From NCBI RefSeq assembly GCF_030913655.1, contig NZ_CP133189.1, forward strand, positions 2,790,001-2,854,000: a stretch of 64,000 nt of DNA, given 5' to 3'. How positions within the stretch are numbered: the stretch's first letter is position 1; each line of letters opens with the position of its first letter. The translations under genes were made by a program, and so were the position numbers. The stretch is from Clostridium sp. MB40-C1. GTDB lineage: Bacteria > Bacillota > Clostridia > Clostridiales > Clostridiaceae. A model generated the notes under the pieces. That model saw only the letters and a list, made by a program, of their open reading frames with translations, did no database searches and had not been told where the DNA came from. Shown piece by piece: positions 1-8,257 of the stretch.

Positions 1-457
1 GCCCTACCAATTCTAAAGCTTTGTATGCTTTCTCCTTTCTTACTTTACTGTCTATTCCCTGAATTTCTAGTCCATACTCTACATTGCTGCAAATAGTTCT
101 ATGGGGAAACAATGCAAAATTTTGAAATACCATAGCTATTTTTTTTCGTCTAATTTCACGAAGCTTTTGTTCATCACTCTTTAATATATCTTCTCCATCA
201 ATTAATATCTCTCCACTAGTGGGATTAATAAGCCTATTTAAACACCTTATTAATGTAGATTTTCCACTTCCGGACAAACCCATAACTACAAAAAATTCTC
301 CCTCATTTACTTTAAAACTCACATTGTTGACTCCAACAGAGTTCCCTGTTTTTCTGTATATTTGATCTTTAGTCATTCCTTTTTCCAAAATGGGAATAAC
401 TTTTTTTGGATTTCGTCCAAAAATTTTATACAAATTATTTATTTCTATTTCTGCCAT
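1..457 (-). CDS. opuAA: Glycine betaine/proline ABC transporter ATP-binding subunit (5' part only)
   Basis: The first 152 codons of an ABC ATPase of the OpuAA/ProV/BusAA class; the rest runs off the left edge. The Walker A motif GLSGSGKST is visible near residue 60, preceded by the long N-terminal extension typical of this class (KVIPILEKGMTKDQIYRKTG), and followed by the Q-loop region VFQNFALFPHRT. The family energises uptake of osmoprotectants at the cytoplasmic membrane. ATG at 455-457 follows a clear GGAGG at 460-466. Its promoter region carries the same operator block as the second osmolyte transporter at 25-27 kb, so both are probably under one repressor. The permease/binding-protein partner would lie outside the window. 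Confidence 0.9.
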   Translation of the reverse strand, partial: MAEIEINNLYKIFGRNPKKVIPILEKGMTKDQIYRKTGNSVGVNNVSFKVNEGEFFVVMGLSGSGKSTLIRCLNRLINPTSGEILIDGEDILKSDEQKLREIRRKKIAMVFQNFALFPHRTICSNVEYGLEIQGIDSKVRKEKAYKALELVG

Positions 458-511
458 ACTTACCTCCACAAACTGTATTTTCTTCCTTAGCACTTAAAAT
501 TAAGAGCCGTT

Positions 512-590
512 CCAACAACCTTAATAATTCAATAAAGTTGTATCTAATAACAACTTTAATTTATCATATAAGTTGTTACTTTGTCAAATA
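512..590 (-). promoter_or_regulatory. Promoter and probable BusR-type operator of opuAA
   Basis: On the minus strand a -35 TTGACA (582-587) and a -10 TAAATT (558-563) are separated by 18 bases. Half-sites of the form AAGTTGT/ACAACTT occur at 535-541, 550-556 and 570-576, with a further AACAACC at 514-520. The half-sites sit in the spacer and just downstream of the -10, a repressor-type layout. 35 of 43 bases from 535 match the block at 26836-26878 upstream of the opuCA-like gene without gaps. Confidence 0.75.
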
Positions 591-661
591 CATGGGATAA
601 TTTTTATACAAAAATCTTAACAATAAATTATCTCTACTTTATTACACAAAACCTATGTCAT

Positions 662-928
662 CTACAACAGGGTCTCTTTATTAGCAGGTTCCATAAATAT
701 ATTTTCCCTACTTATTTCTGGCAACTCCTCTGAAATTTTATCTATATAATCTTTATTTGTAACTACACATATATTTTCTTTATTAACTAAAGGCATTATC
801 CTGTCTACAGTATTTCTTAAAAAGCTCTTATCATTTATAACTTTTAGAAACTGCTTTGGACTTTTATCACGTGACAAAGGAAATAATCTTGTCCCTTTTC
901 CACCGGCTAATATTAGTGCATATATCAC
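662..928 (-). pseudogene. Truncated mannose-1-phosphate guanylyltransferase remnant
   Basis: An 88-residue frame with the nucleotidyltransferase signature LILAGGKGTRLFPLSR followed by KSPKQF, the start of the GDP-mannose pyrophosphorylase (ManC) family. The family is normally about 350 residues or longer; here the frame ends after NKETLL, just before the conserved active-site regions. The best start is GTG at 926-928 behind GGAG. Only the N-terminal quarter remains and no downstream continuation is visible in the next 200 bases, so I call it a decaying remnant rather than a working enzyme. Confidence 0.75.
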
Positions 929-1099
929 CCAGATACACTCCATCTTAATTGTTTATACTCTATATTATGTACAGCGTGTTTCATAGGTGAATAGTATTTT
1001 ATTTAATTTTAAACAGCTGGATTTTTACCATTCCTATATCTTCTGAAATTGCTTTGATAAATATGCTATTACCTTATTCATTCTTCTTTTTTGGTACCG

Positions 1100-1137
1100 A
1101 ATGTCATTTTCATGAATTATTTAACGAAAATGGCATT
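1100..1137. other. Imperfect inverted repeat
   Basis: AATGTCATTTTC (1100-1111) and GAAAATGGCATT (1126-1137) pair at 11 of 12 positions. There is no clear T-run on either side, so this may be an old terminator of the remnant region or an operator. Function is not assigned. Confidence 0.4.
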
Positions 1138-1163
1138 ATTAAAAATGAAAATAAGTCATAAAC

Positions 1164-1192
1164 AAAAAACCAGCAATAATTTTGCTGGTTTT
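1164..1192 (-). terminator. Terminator of the methylthioribose operon
   Basis: Stem AAAACCAGCA/TGCTGGTTTT, followed on the minus strand by a T-run, 10 bases after the stop codon of the NhaC-family gene. Confidence 0.85.
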
Positions 1193-1200
1193 CATATTAT

Positions 1201-2514
1201 CTAATTAGGTTGTCTTTTAAATCTTGGTATTCCAAAAATTATTGATAATGCTCCAAATACAATCATCAAAATAGAATATATACTATAAGGCATCAATTGA
1301 ACTGGGGATATTTTAGCTAATCCGGCTGCAACAAGTAGTTGTCCCCCATAAGGAACTAATCCTTGAAAGGCAGATGAAAATATATCAAGTATACTTGCTG
1401 TTCTTCTTGGATCAATGTCATATTCTTCTGATATATCTTTAGCTAAAGGACCAGCAGTTACTATTGAAATAGTGTTGTTTGCTGTTGCTAAATCTATCAA
1501 ACTAGCAAGTGCTGCAATTCCTGCTTCCGCACCTTTTTTACTTTTAACTCTAGAAGTTACTTTATCAAGTAAGAATCCTATTCCACCGTAATATTTCATT
1601 AATTCTATTATACCGCCAATAACAATTGCTATTAAACTTAAATCTTGCATCCATCCAAAACCACGTTGAATAAAACCAAATAATTGTACCACATTAAATG
1701 AACCAAGTGCTAATCCTAAAACTGAACCAGTCAAAATACCTACTGCCAATACTACCATTACGTTAAATCCAATTAAAGCACATATAATTATTGATACATA
1801 TGGTAATACTTTTAATAGAGAATATGCTCCAACTTTAATACTAGCATTACCTATTGGAATAAAAGCTAATATTATTAAAGTAACAATAACCGCTGGTAAA
1901 ACAATTAAACCATTCATTTTAAACTTATCTTTAAGTTCCACTCCTTGAGTTCTTGTAGCTGCTATTGTAGTATCAGATACAAATGAAAGATTATCTCCAA
2001 ACATTGCACCACCTACTACTGTTCCAACAATCAGTGGTAATGCAATACCTGTTTGTTGAGACATTCCAACTGCTATTGGTGTAAGAGCAGTAATCGTTCC
2101 CATTGAAGTCCCCATAGCAAAAGAGATTATACACCCAATAATAAATACTCCAGGTAAAATCGCCTTAGTTGGCAAAATACTTAAACCTAAATTTACAGTG
2201 GATTCAACTGAACCCATTGCGTTTGCTACAGAATAGAAGGCACCAGCCAATATAAATATTACTACCATGAGTATAATAGTAGATTCCCCTCCACCACGAG
2301 AGAAAATTTCTATTTTCTCGTCTAAAGATAGTTTTTCTCCTTTTCTATTGAGGCATAAAGAATATGCTAGTACAAACATAAATCCAACAAGTATAGGCAT
2401 ATTAGTAAAACTTTTAGTAATTGCACCTGTTGACATAAATATAACTAAAAATACAATCAATGGAGTTAGCCCTAAAAAACTCTTGTACTCTTCATCTTTG
2501 TGTTGTTTTTTCAT
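1201..2514 (-). CDS. NhaC-family Na+/H+ antiporter-like transporter
   Basis: A 437-residue polytopic membrane protein with about 10-12 hydrophobic segments and the NhaC-family core GTVVGGAMFGDNLSFVSDTT, plus a second half-repeat around ATANNTISIVTAG. Family members exchange Na+/H+ or organic substrates such as malate/lactate or amino acids. The ATG at 2512-2514 is 8 bases behind AGGAGG; the upstream TTG overlaps the ribosome binding site. It is the last gene after mtnK (217-base gap with a possible cre site). Its place in the operon suggests it moves a substrate or product of methylthioribose/deoxyribose breakdown, or balances ions; this is inference. Confidence 0.8.
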   Translation of the reverse strand: MKKQHKDEEYKSFLGLTPLIVFLVIFMSTGAITKSFTNMPILVGFMFVLAYSLCLNRKGEKLSLDEKIEIFSRGGGESTIILMVVIFILAGAFYSVANAMGSVESTVNLGLSILPTKAILPGVFIIGCIISFAMGTSMGTITALTPIAVGMSQQTGIALPLIVGTVVGGAMFGDNLSFVSDTTIAATRTQGVELKDKFKMNGLIVLPAVIVTLIILAFIPIGNASIKVGAYSLLKVLPYVSIIICALIGFNVMVVLAVGILTGSVLGLALGSFNVVQLFGFIQRGFGWMQDLSLIAIVIGGIIELMKYYGGIGFLLDKVTSRVKSKKGAEAGIAALASLIDLATANNTISIVTAGPLAKDISEEYDIDPRRTASILDIFSSAFQGLVPYGGQLLVAAGLAKISPVQLMPYSIYSILMIVFGALSIIFGIPRFKRQPN

Positions 2515-2614
2515 AAACAATTCCTCCTAAAGTTAAAATTATTTTTATTAATTAAAAATATTTTGATAGAAATTTATTACCCTAATAAAAGCAATCCTTG
2601 TTTGATCATTCAAT

Positions 2615-2630
2615 CTGTTTACGTTTACAG
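2615..2630 (-). promoter_or_regulatory. Candidate cre site (catabolite control)
   Basis: The perfect palindrome CTGTAAACGTAAACAG fits the CcpA operator core TGNNARCGNWWWCA on the minus strand. It lies between mtnK and the nhaC-like gene. A CcpA-like regulator gene is present at 38437-39441. Confidence 0.5.
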
Positions 2631-2730
2631 TACTATTTGAAATACCCTATACTTTTATGAATAATAATTTCTACATATTTATAACAAATTATAATTTTTT
2701 TGTTTTTAGTCACCCAATTATTTCTTGTTA

Positions 2731-3993
2731 TTAGTTACATTTACTATATTTTCTGAGTGTTTCTATAAAATCTTCTCCTAATACATATTTGTTCCTATTT
2801 AAAATAAATTCTTTACCTGATAAAATTAATATTTTTTCAACTTTAGCTCTTTTTTCTTCATTTTTAATACTAGTAATATCTTGAACTTTAGCATCTCCCA
2901 CAATACGCCTTATCATCTCTAAACCTACACTTCCAGCTGTATCTTCTAGCACACCTCTAAGGTACCAGTTGTCAAATTCTTCACTTTTAGCTAACAAGTC
3001 TGTAGCTTCTTCTCTAAATTTTTTAATAAATTTATCTTTAAACATATCTACAATGTCAATAATACTTTGTTCTATACTTGATAAATAATTTGCTCTTTCA
3101 GCTTCATTTTCAATAGTTGCATATCCATGTCCCCACGCTAAGAATAGATTTGCTATTACATTTCCAACATCATATCCTATTGGTCCATAAAATGCGAATT
3201 CAGGATCAATAACCTTTATATCGTTTTCATTAATGAATATTGAACCAGTATGAAGATCTCCGTGTAATAGTGCTTGTGCATTATTCATAAAGTTAAATTT
3301 TAATTTTGCAACTTCAAGTCTTAACTTCTTATCATCATAAAGATTCTCTTGTACAAAGTCTTCCATTGAATTAAGAACAACGTTTTCTCCAGAGAAGTTA
3401 CCAAATGGGTCTGTGAAAACTAGTTGCTCACTTATATCACATAAATCTGGATTTATATGTCTTTTTACCAATTGCTTTTTCTCCTTATGATTTAAAACAA
3501 CATCAGTTGTTGGCAATAACGTATTTACCATAAATGTTGTTATATTATCTGCAAAATGGGAAAACGTTTTATTCTCTAGAAGAGCAGTACGCATAATTGC
3601 ATATTGAGAAAGGTCTTCCATAGCATAACAATTCATAACTTCATCATACATATATATTTTTGGTGCAAATCCAGGGCAATATTTATTGTAAAGTTGCAAT
3701 ATCTTGCATTCAAGAATGTTTCTATCAATATTTAATTTTCTTCCTGATTTTGCTCTAGTATCTTCAGAAGAATGTTTCAAAATCAATGACTTATTAGACT
3801 TTGTATCAACAATCTTAAAAACATAGTTTAAATTTCCATCACCTATTTCTTTACACTCTAAACTTGTTGTATATTCAAAGAAGTCTAATTTTTCTTTTAC
3901 ATATTCAAGTACATCCTTCTCTTCCATTAAGAAATACTTATCAAAACGACTTGATCCTTCTGTAGTCATTTTACAACTTTTTTCTTGATTCAT
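2731..3993 (-). CDS. mtnK: S-methyl-5-thioribose kinase
   Basis: A 420-residue protein kinase-like fold enzyme that phosphorylates methylthioribose (and in some bacteria 5-deoxyribose) at C1. The catalytic loop HGDLHTGSIFIN and the metal-binding VIDPEFAFYGPIGYDVG are both intact, as are the N-terminal DGNLNYVFKI and LILKHS segments. Length is close to Bacillus MtnK. The ATG at 3991-3993 was chosen because the upstream ATG is part of the ribosome binding site GGAGGGG. It lies 232 bases downstream of mtnA in the same transcription unit; the gap contains a structured element. With MtnA, the class II aldolase and the alcohol dehydrogenase it forms a DHAP shunt. Confidence 0.93.
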   Translation of the reverse strand: MNQEKSCKMTTEGSSRFDKYFLMEEKDVLEYVKEKLDFFEYTTSLECKEIGDGNLNYVFKIVDTKSNKSLILKHSSEDTRAKSGRKLNIDRNILECKILQLYNKYCPGFAPKIYMYDEVMNCYAMEDLSQYAIMRTALLENKTFSHFADNITTFMVNTLLPTTDVVLNHKEKKQLVKRHINPDLCDISEQLVFTDPFGNFSGENVVLNSMEDFVQENLYDDKKLRLEVAKLKFNFMNNAQALLHGDLHTGSIFINENDIKVIDPEFAFYGPIGYDVGNVIANLFLAWGHGYATIENEAERANYLSSIEQSIIDIVDMFKDKFIKKFREEATDLLAKSEEFDNWYLRGVLEDTAGSVGLEMIRRIVGDAKVQDITSIKNEEKRAKVEKILILSGKEFILNRNKYVLGEDFIETLRKYSKCN

Positions 3994-4122
3994 AATTTTC
4001 CCCTCCATTAAAAAATTATTAGTTATCTAAACTTTTTACATACCCTACTAATATTTTTTTATAAATAGGCTTCTTAACTTCAAATGAAGTTTTAAACTCA
4101 TTTTGAAGTTTAAAAACCATTA

Positions 4123-4234
4123 ATCCAATGTCTTAGCGCCACCTATTATCTTCATACTTTAAAATTGAATTATTAGTGGCGGCGGACATCGGATAAAACG
4201 CTTCTCACCCTTGAAGGAGCACCCTTACTCCTTC
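4123..4234 (-). other. Structured intergenic RNA element between mtnA and mtnK
   Basis: Nested pairing: ATCC/GGAT, ATGTC/GACAT and CGCCAC/GTGGCG (4123-4194, 33-base loop), and next to it a 7-bp hairpin GAAGGAG/CTCCTTC (4213-4234) directly behind the mtnA stop. The GC-rich arms stand out from the AT-rich surroundings. There is no T-run, so it is not a standard terminator. It does not resemble the SAM-I consensus. A further hairpin of ACTTCAAA-type arms lies at 4078-4112 near mtnK. Confidence 0.5.
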
Positions 4235-4240
4235 TTATTT

Positions 4241-5272
4241 TTATTCATAATATTTTTTCAAATTATATGGAGAATATATTCCTTTATCTGTAACAATTCC
4301 TGAGATTAATTTAGGTGGAGTTACATCAAATGAAGGATAAAATCCTTTAACTCCCTCCATAGTAGTTTTCACTCCCATAGCTTGTATTACAAACTCTCCA
4401 TCTCTTTCCTCAATCTTAACAGAATCAATATCTTCATGCTCTCTATTAGGCATACCTGTAGTAAAATAAGGTATTCCCCAATAATGAGCTGCTAAAGCCA
4501 TTTGGAATGTGCCTATTTTATTAACAACATGTCCATCCATTGTTATAGCATCTGCTGCTGAAGTAAACAAATCCACATTCTTTAACTTCATTACATACCC
4601 TGGCATATTATCAGTTATTACAGTAACATCAATCCCCATATCTCTTACTACACTAGCTGTTAGACGAGCTCCTTGGAAATACGGTCTAGTCTCTGCACAA
4701 ATAACTTTGATATTGTTGTTATTTTCCTTGCAAAGTCTCATTAACATTCCAATAACTGTTTCCCCAAAACATTGTGTCATGATTGTTCCATCTTTAGGCA
4801 CTTTCTCATATAAATATTTAGCTACCTTCTCATACCTTTGATATTTTTTGTTGGCCTCATCAATTGCAACTTCAAATACAGTTTGAACTGCATTTTCACG
4901 ATTTTCAGCAACCTCAAGAGCGGTCTTGTAACACCTTTCTACAGCTTTTATCATATTTGCAACTGTAGTTGGTCTAGAATGACATAATGTATGAGCAGCC
5001 TTATTGATAAATTCGATATATTCATCATGTGGTAAATCCTTCGCCTCATGAACAGCTAAAACCATTCCCATATTTACTGCAATATAAGGTCCTCCACTTT
5101 GAGTTACCATATCAGCTAAAGCCTTAGAAACTTCAACATGAGTTTGACACTCTACAAATTTTGTTTCTAAAGGATAGATTCTTCTATCCAAAATACGAAC
5201 TTTTCCATTTTCATACCATGCCACATTTTCATATTGTAATATAAATGCTAATCCTTTATCAGCTCTAAACAT
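4241..5272 (-). CDS. mtnA: S-methyl-5-thioribose-1-phosphate isomerase
   Basis: A 343-residue enzyme of the eIF2B-alpha/MtnA family that turns methylthioribose-1-phosphate (or 5-deoxyribose-1-phosphate) into the ribulose isomer. Visible family signatures are TQCFGE around Cys168 (the catalytic Cys region), ETRPYFQGARLTA near 195, SAADAI near 245 (catalytic Asp) and NKIGTFQMALAAHYWGIPYF. Sequence around AAD differs from the textbook GADR, so it may be a divergent subgroup with deoxyribose preference. ATG follows GAGGTG. The next gene upstream is the aldolase (72-base gap). Confidence 0.9.
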   Translation of the reverse strand: MFRADKGLAFILQYENVAWYENGKVRILDRRIYPLETKFVECQTHVEVSKALADMVTQSGGPYIAVNMGMVLAVHEAKDLPHDEYIEFINKAAHTLCHSRPTTVANMIKAVERCYKTALEVAENRENAVQTVFEVAIDEANKKYQRYEKVAKYLYEKVPKDGTIMTQCFGETVIGMLMRLCKENNNNIKVICAETRPYFQGARLTASVVRDMGIDVTVITDNMPGYVMKLKNVDLFTSAADAITMDGHVVNKIGTFQMALAAHYWGIPYFTTGMPNREHEDIDSVKIEERDGEFVIQAMGVKTTMEGVKGFYPSFDVTPPKLISGIVTDKGIYSPYNLKKYYE

Positions 5273-5343
5273 TTACTACACCTCTTTTTTTAATATTACT
5301 GCAACTCAACCCTTGTTATTTTATAAAGTTTCGTATAATTATA

Positions 5344-5967
5344 TTAAGAATTTCTCATAGCATCTATTTCTTTTTCAGAAAGAACTTTTACATCTCCAGC
5401 ATTTTTAGCAATGTGATATATTTTTGCAGCATCTTCAAGATAAATTGATGATATAAAAGCTTTATCAATAGTTTCTCCAATTGCTAAAGTTCCATGATTG
5501 CTCAATAAACATGCCTTTCTATCTTTTAAAACTTTTAATGCTTCAATTCCAACACTATCTGTTCCTGGCATTCCAAATTTTGCAACGGGAACATCTCCTC
5601 CAATAAATGGTACCATCTCAATTAGAATTACTGGTATAGATTCTCTACATACAGCAAAACCTGTTGCATATGGAGAATGTGTATGCAAAACACACTTAAT
5701 ATCTTGTCTTTCTTTAAAAATCTGTGCATGCATCCTCCACTCCGAAGAAGGTTGATTGTGCCCTTCAACAATTGTTCCATCAAGTTTTAATACAACTAAA
5801 TCTTCTAAAGTCATTGTTTCATAAGGTATGCTTGATGGAGTTATAATCATAGCGTCCCTCTCATCATCATAAACACTTACATTTCCACTTGTCCCAGCTA
5901 CAAGTCCTAATTTATAACTTTCTTTTGCCGTTTCTAATAATGCTTCTTTTAATTCTTTTGAATTCAT
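5344..5967 (-). CDS. Class II (FucA/AraD-type) aldolase
   Basis: A 207-residue zinc aldolase. Zinc and catalytic residues are visible: Glu76 in SSEWRMH, the pair HTH at 95-97, and a third His in LSNHGTLAIG near 160; the phosphate-binding TSGNVS loop is at 26-31. The fold is L-fuculose-1-phosphate aldolase. In this operon the expected substrate is 5-methylthioribulose-1-phosphate or 5-deoxyribulose-1-phosphate, split into DHAP and (methylthio)acetaldehyde, as known for Ald2 of the DHAP shunt. Its translation start is unusual: the strong ribosome binding site is about 50 bases upstream, separated from the ATG by a hairpin. Confidence 0.88.
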   Translation of the reverse strand: MNSKELKEALLETAKESYKLGLVAGTSGNVSVYDDERDAMIITPSSIPYETMTLEDLVVLKLDGTIVEGHNQPSSEWRMHAQIFKERQDIKCVLHTHSPYATGFAVCRESIPVILIEMVPFIGGDVPVAKFGMPGTDSVGIEALKVLKDRKACLLSNHGTLAIGETIDKAFISSIYLEDAAKIYHIAKNAGDVKVLSEKEIDAMRNS

Positions 5968-5978
5968 ATATTGTCTCT

Positions 5979-6029
5979 AGTGAGATTTTGTATCTATTAC
6001 AAAACTCTCACTAAAGTCCACCTCCTTTC
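5979..6029 (-). promoter_or_regulatory. Hairpin between a strong SD and the aldolase start
   Basis: On the minus strand AAAGGAGGTGG (6019-6029) is followed by a 14-bp hairpin with AGTGAGA arms (5979-6012), then AGAGACAATAT and the ATG. A four-codon frame GTG AGA GTT TTG TAA begins 9 bases after the SD inside the hairpin. This is either a looped-out SD or a mini-ORF that couples translation to the aldolase. Confidence 0.45.
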
Positions 6030-6089
6030 ATTACGTGCACTTTTTAGTGTCCAATTAGTTATATAATAAATCTTACTTATTTTTATCTT

Positions 6090-7253
6090 CTAAACTGATA
6101 ATTTTAAAATCTCAACTATATCATTTTTTCCTATTCTTTTAAATCTACCTACATATCCTGAATCACCTACAGCTTTTTGTGCCATTTCTTCAAACTTATC
6201 CACAGGAACCCCAGCTTCAGTTAAAGTAGTATTTAATCCTAATGACTTGAAAAAGTCTTCTAAACAAGCTATTCCTTTATTAGCTACTAATTGTTTATCG
6301 TTTTCACACTTAACTCCAAAGACTCTTGTAGCTAATTGTACAAATCTATCTATATTTTCATTCTTAACATATTTCATCCATGCTGGGAAAACTATAGCCA
6401 TCCCTGCACCATGAGTTATATCGTAAAGGGCACTTATTTCATGTTCTATTCTATGAGAACCCCAGTCTGAAGTTCTTCCAGCATCCAACATACCATTATG
6501 AGATACTGTTGCTAACCACATAATTTCTGAACAATAATCATAATTTTTAGGTTCTTTCTTTATATTAGGTGCAACTTCTAAAAGTGCTTTCATTGCACCC
6601 TCTAACAAATGATCACTAAGAATTGAACTTTTTGTAGTAGTAAAATACCTTTCAAATAAATGAGATAAAATATCAGCTATTCCACAAGACATGAGGTAGG
6701 GTGGTATTGTATAACACATTTCAGGATTTAAAATAGAAAATTCAGGAACTATCAATTCACAATCTATACCAAATTTTAAATTTTCTTTTTCATTAGTAAT
6801 GATACTACTCTCTGACATTTCTGAACCTGAGCCTGGAATTGTGAGAATTGTACCAACCTTTAGAGCTGACTTAGGGCTTGCTTTACCACAATAAAAGTCC
6901 CAAACATCTCCATCATACTTTGTTCCTAAAGCAATAGCTTTAGAAGAATCAATAGAACTTCCTCCTCCAATAGCTAGTACAAAATCAATGTTTTCTTCCT
7001 TACAAATCTTAATACCTTGATATACTAATGATAATCTCGGATTTGGAACAACACCATCTAAAACAACATATTCCACACCGCTTTTTTCAAGTGACTGAAT
7101 AACTCTATCAAGAATACCAAACTCTTTTAGATATTCTCCACCATAGTGAATTAATACCTTGCGACTATGTTTTGCTACATGTTCACCTACAGTATCTTCA
7201 GCACCTTTTCCAAAAATAATTTTGGTAGCACTTTTAAATTTAAAATCTTCCAT
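6090..7253 (-). CDS. Iron-containing alcohol dehydrogenase
   Basis: A 387-residue group III dehydrogenase similar to clostridial butanol dehydrogenases. The cofactor loop GGGSSIDSSKAIA is near residue 97. Metal ligands are in DILSHLFERYF, HRIEHEISALYD and THGAGMAIVFPAWM. It probably reduces the aldehyde released by the neighbouring aldolase (acetaldehyde or 2-methylthioacetaldehyde) to the alcohol, the last step of the DHAP shunt; substrate assignment is by context only. ATG follows AAGGTGG. It is 98 bases downstream of the DeoR gene and 122 bases upstream of the aldolase. Confidence 0.9.
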   Translation of the reverse strand: MEDFKFKSATKIIFGKGAEDTVGEHVAKHSRKVLIHYGGEYLKEFGILDRVIQSLEKSGVEYVVLDGVVPNPRLSLVYQGIKICKEENIDFVLAIGGGSSIDSSKAIALGTKYDGDVWDFYCGKASPKSALKVGTILTIPGSGSEMSESSIITNEKENLKFGIDCELIVPEFSILNPEMCYTIPPYLMSCGIADILSHLFERYFTTTKSSILSDHLLEGAMKALLEVAPNIKKEPKNYDYCSEIMWLATVSHNGMLDAGRTSDWGSHRIEHEISALYDITHGAGMAIVFPAWMKYVKNENIDRFVQLATRVFGVKCENDKQLVANKGIACLEDFFKSLGLNTTLTEAGVPVDKFEEMAQKAVGDSGYVGRFKRIGKNDIVEILKLSV

Positions 7254-7351
7254 TACTAATTACCACCTTTCCCCCATATCTCGTATAGCTTAATGCTAAA
7301 CGGTCTATATTTTTATTGCATAACTAGATCTTAACAATCTTCTTAATTTAA

Positions 7352-8119
7352 TTACTTACAATAAACTATCTCAACTTCATTTCTTACTAGGACTTCTTTA
7401 TATTTTTTAGGTATTGTTTTATCTGTTATAATCATATCTAAATCATTTATCTTACAAATTTGATTAACTGAAGGTGAGTCAAATTTTGTATGATCTACAA
7501 CTAAAAACTTTTTCACTGAATTCTTTAGCATAATATTCCTAACCATTGCTTCTGATTCATTGTTATCTGTTGCTCCAAAATCTACACTTATAGAAGAACA
7601 ACTTACAAAAGCTTTGTCAGCAAACAACTTCCCTAAGCTATCGGTTGCTATATATCCAATAAAAGAACTAGTAGATTTTCTAAATGTTCCCCCTAATGAA
7701 ATTACTTTAACATTTTTGCTGTTTTCAAACTCACATATAATCTTTACAGAGTTTGTAATAACAGTGGCTTTTTTCTTACTTTTATTTAAATTCTTAGCTA
7801 TATATAAAGCAGTTGTACTACTATCAAGCATTATACAATCACCTTCTTCAATTAATTCAACACACTTTTGTCCAATTAATTGTTTTTCTTCTAAAAATAT
7901 ATTTTCTCTTATTCTAATTGGAACTTCATTATCTGATGTTTCAGGTAAATAAGCTCCACCTCTAACACGCTTTAATTTATTTTCTTTTTCAAGTTTCTCT
8001 AAATCTCTTCGAATGGTTTCTTCAGAAACATCTAACAACTCGCTTAAATTATTAATCATTACACTACCATTTTCAATTAATAATTCTTCTATTTTTTTTA
8101 ATCTATCAACTGCTAACAT
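7352..8119 (-). CDS. DeoR-family transcriptional regulator
   Basis: A 255-residue regulator: N-terminal winged HTH (about 1-60) with the DeoR signature SEETIRRDLEKLEKENKLKRVRGG, then a DeoRC sugar-phosphate sensor domain with LDSSTTALYIAKNL and ITNSVKI. It is the first gene of the methylthioribose/deoxyribose operon and very likely its own repressor. The expected inducer is a phosphorylated sugar of the pathway. A phased array of short repeats overlaps the promoter just upstream. Confidence 0.92.
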   Translation of the reverse strand: MLAVDRLKKIEELLIENGSVMINNLSELLDVSEETIRRDLEKLEKENKLKRVRGGAYLPETSDNEVPIRIRENIFLEEKQLIGQKCVELIEEGDCIMLDSSTTALYIAKNLNKSKKKATVITNSVKIICEFENSKNVKVISLGGTFRKSTSSFIGYIATDSLGKLFADKAFVSCSSISVDFGATDNNESEAMVRNIMLKNSVKKFLVVDHTKFDSPSVNQICKINDLDMIITDKTIPKKYKEVLVRNEVEIVYCK

Positions 8120-8163
8120 TAATTTTTATCACCTTACCATTCTTTACTTTATCTATTAACAAC

Positions 8164-8257
8164 ATTTTATCACATTTAACAACTTTATTCAACATTAAAA
8201 AATATTTTATCACATAAAATTGCATTTAACCACATTTATACACATATTCGCACACAT
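8164..8257 (-). promoter_or_regulatory. Operon promoter inside a phased DeoR operator array
   Basis: Promoter on the minus strand: -35 TTGAAT (8187-8192), 17-base spacer, -10 TAAAAT (8164-8169). In plus-strand reading, TTTTATCACAT occurs at 8165-8175 and 8205-8215, TTTAACCACAT at 8225 and TTTATACACAT at 8235, with weaker forms at 8185, 8215 and 8245. All start positions are multiples of 10 bases apart, so the sites lie on one face of the helix, and one covers the -10. Confidence 0.7.

Noticed and set aside
406-600. 64-codon plus-strand frame
   Set aside because: It overlaps the opuAA start and its promoter/operator, has no ribosome binding site and no family similarity.
4009-4240. SAM-I riboswitch before mtnK
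   Set aside because: Expected for a methionine-salvage gene, but none of the S-box consensus strands are present and the element lacks a terminator.
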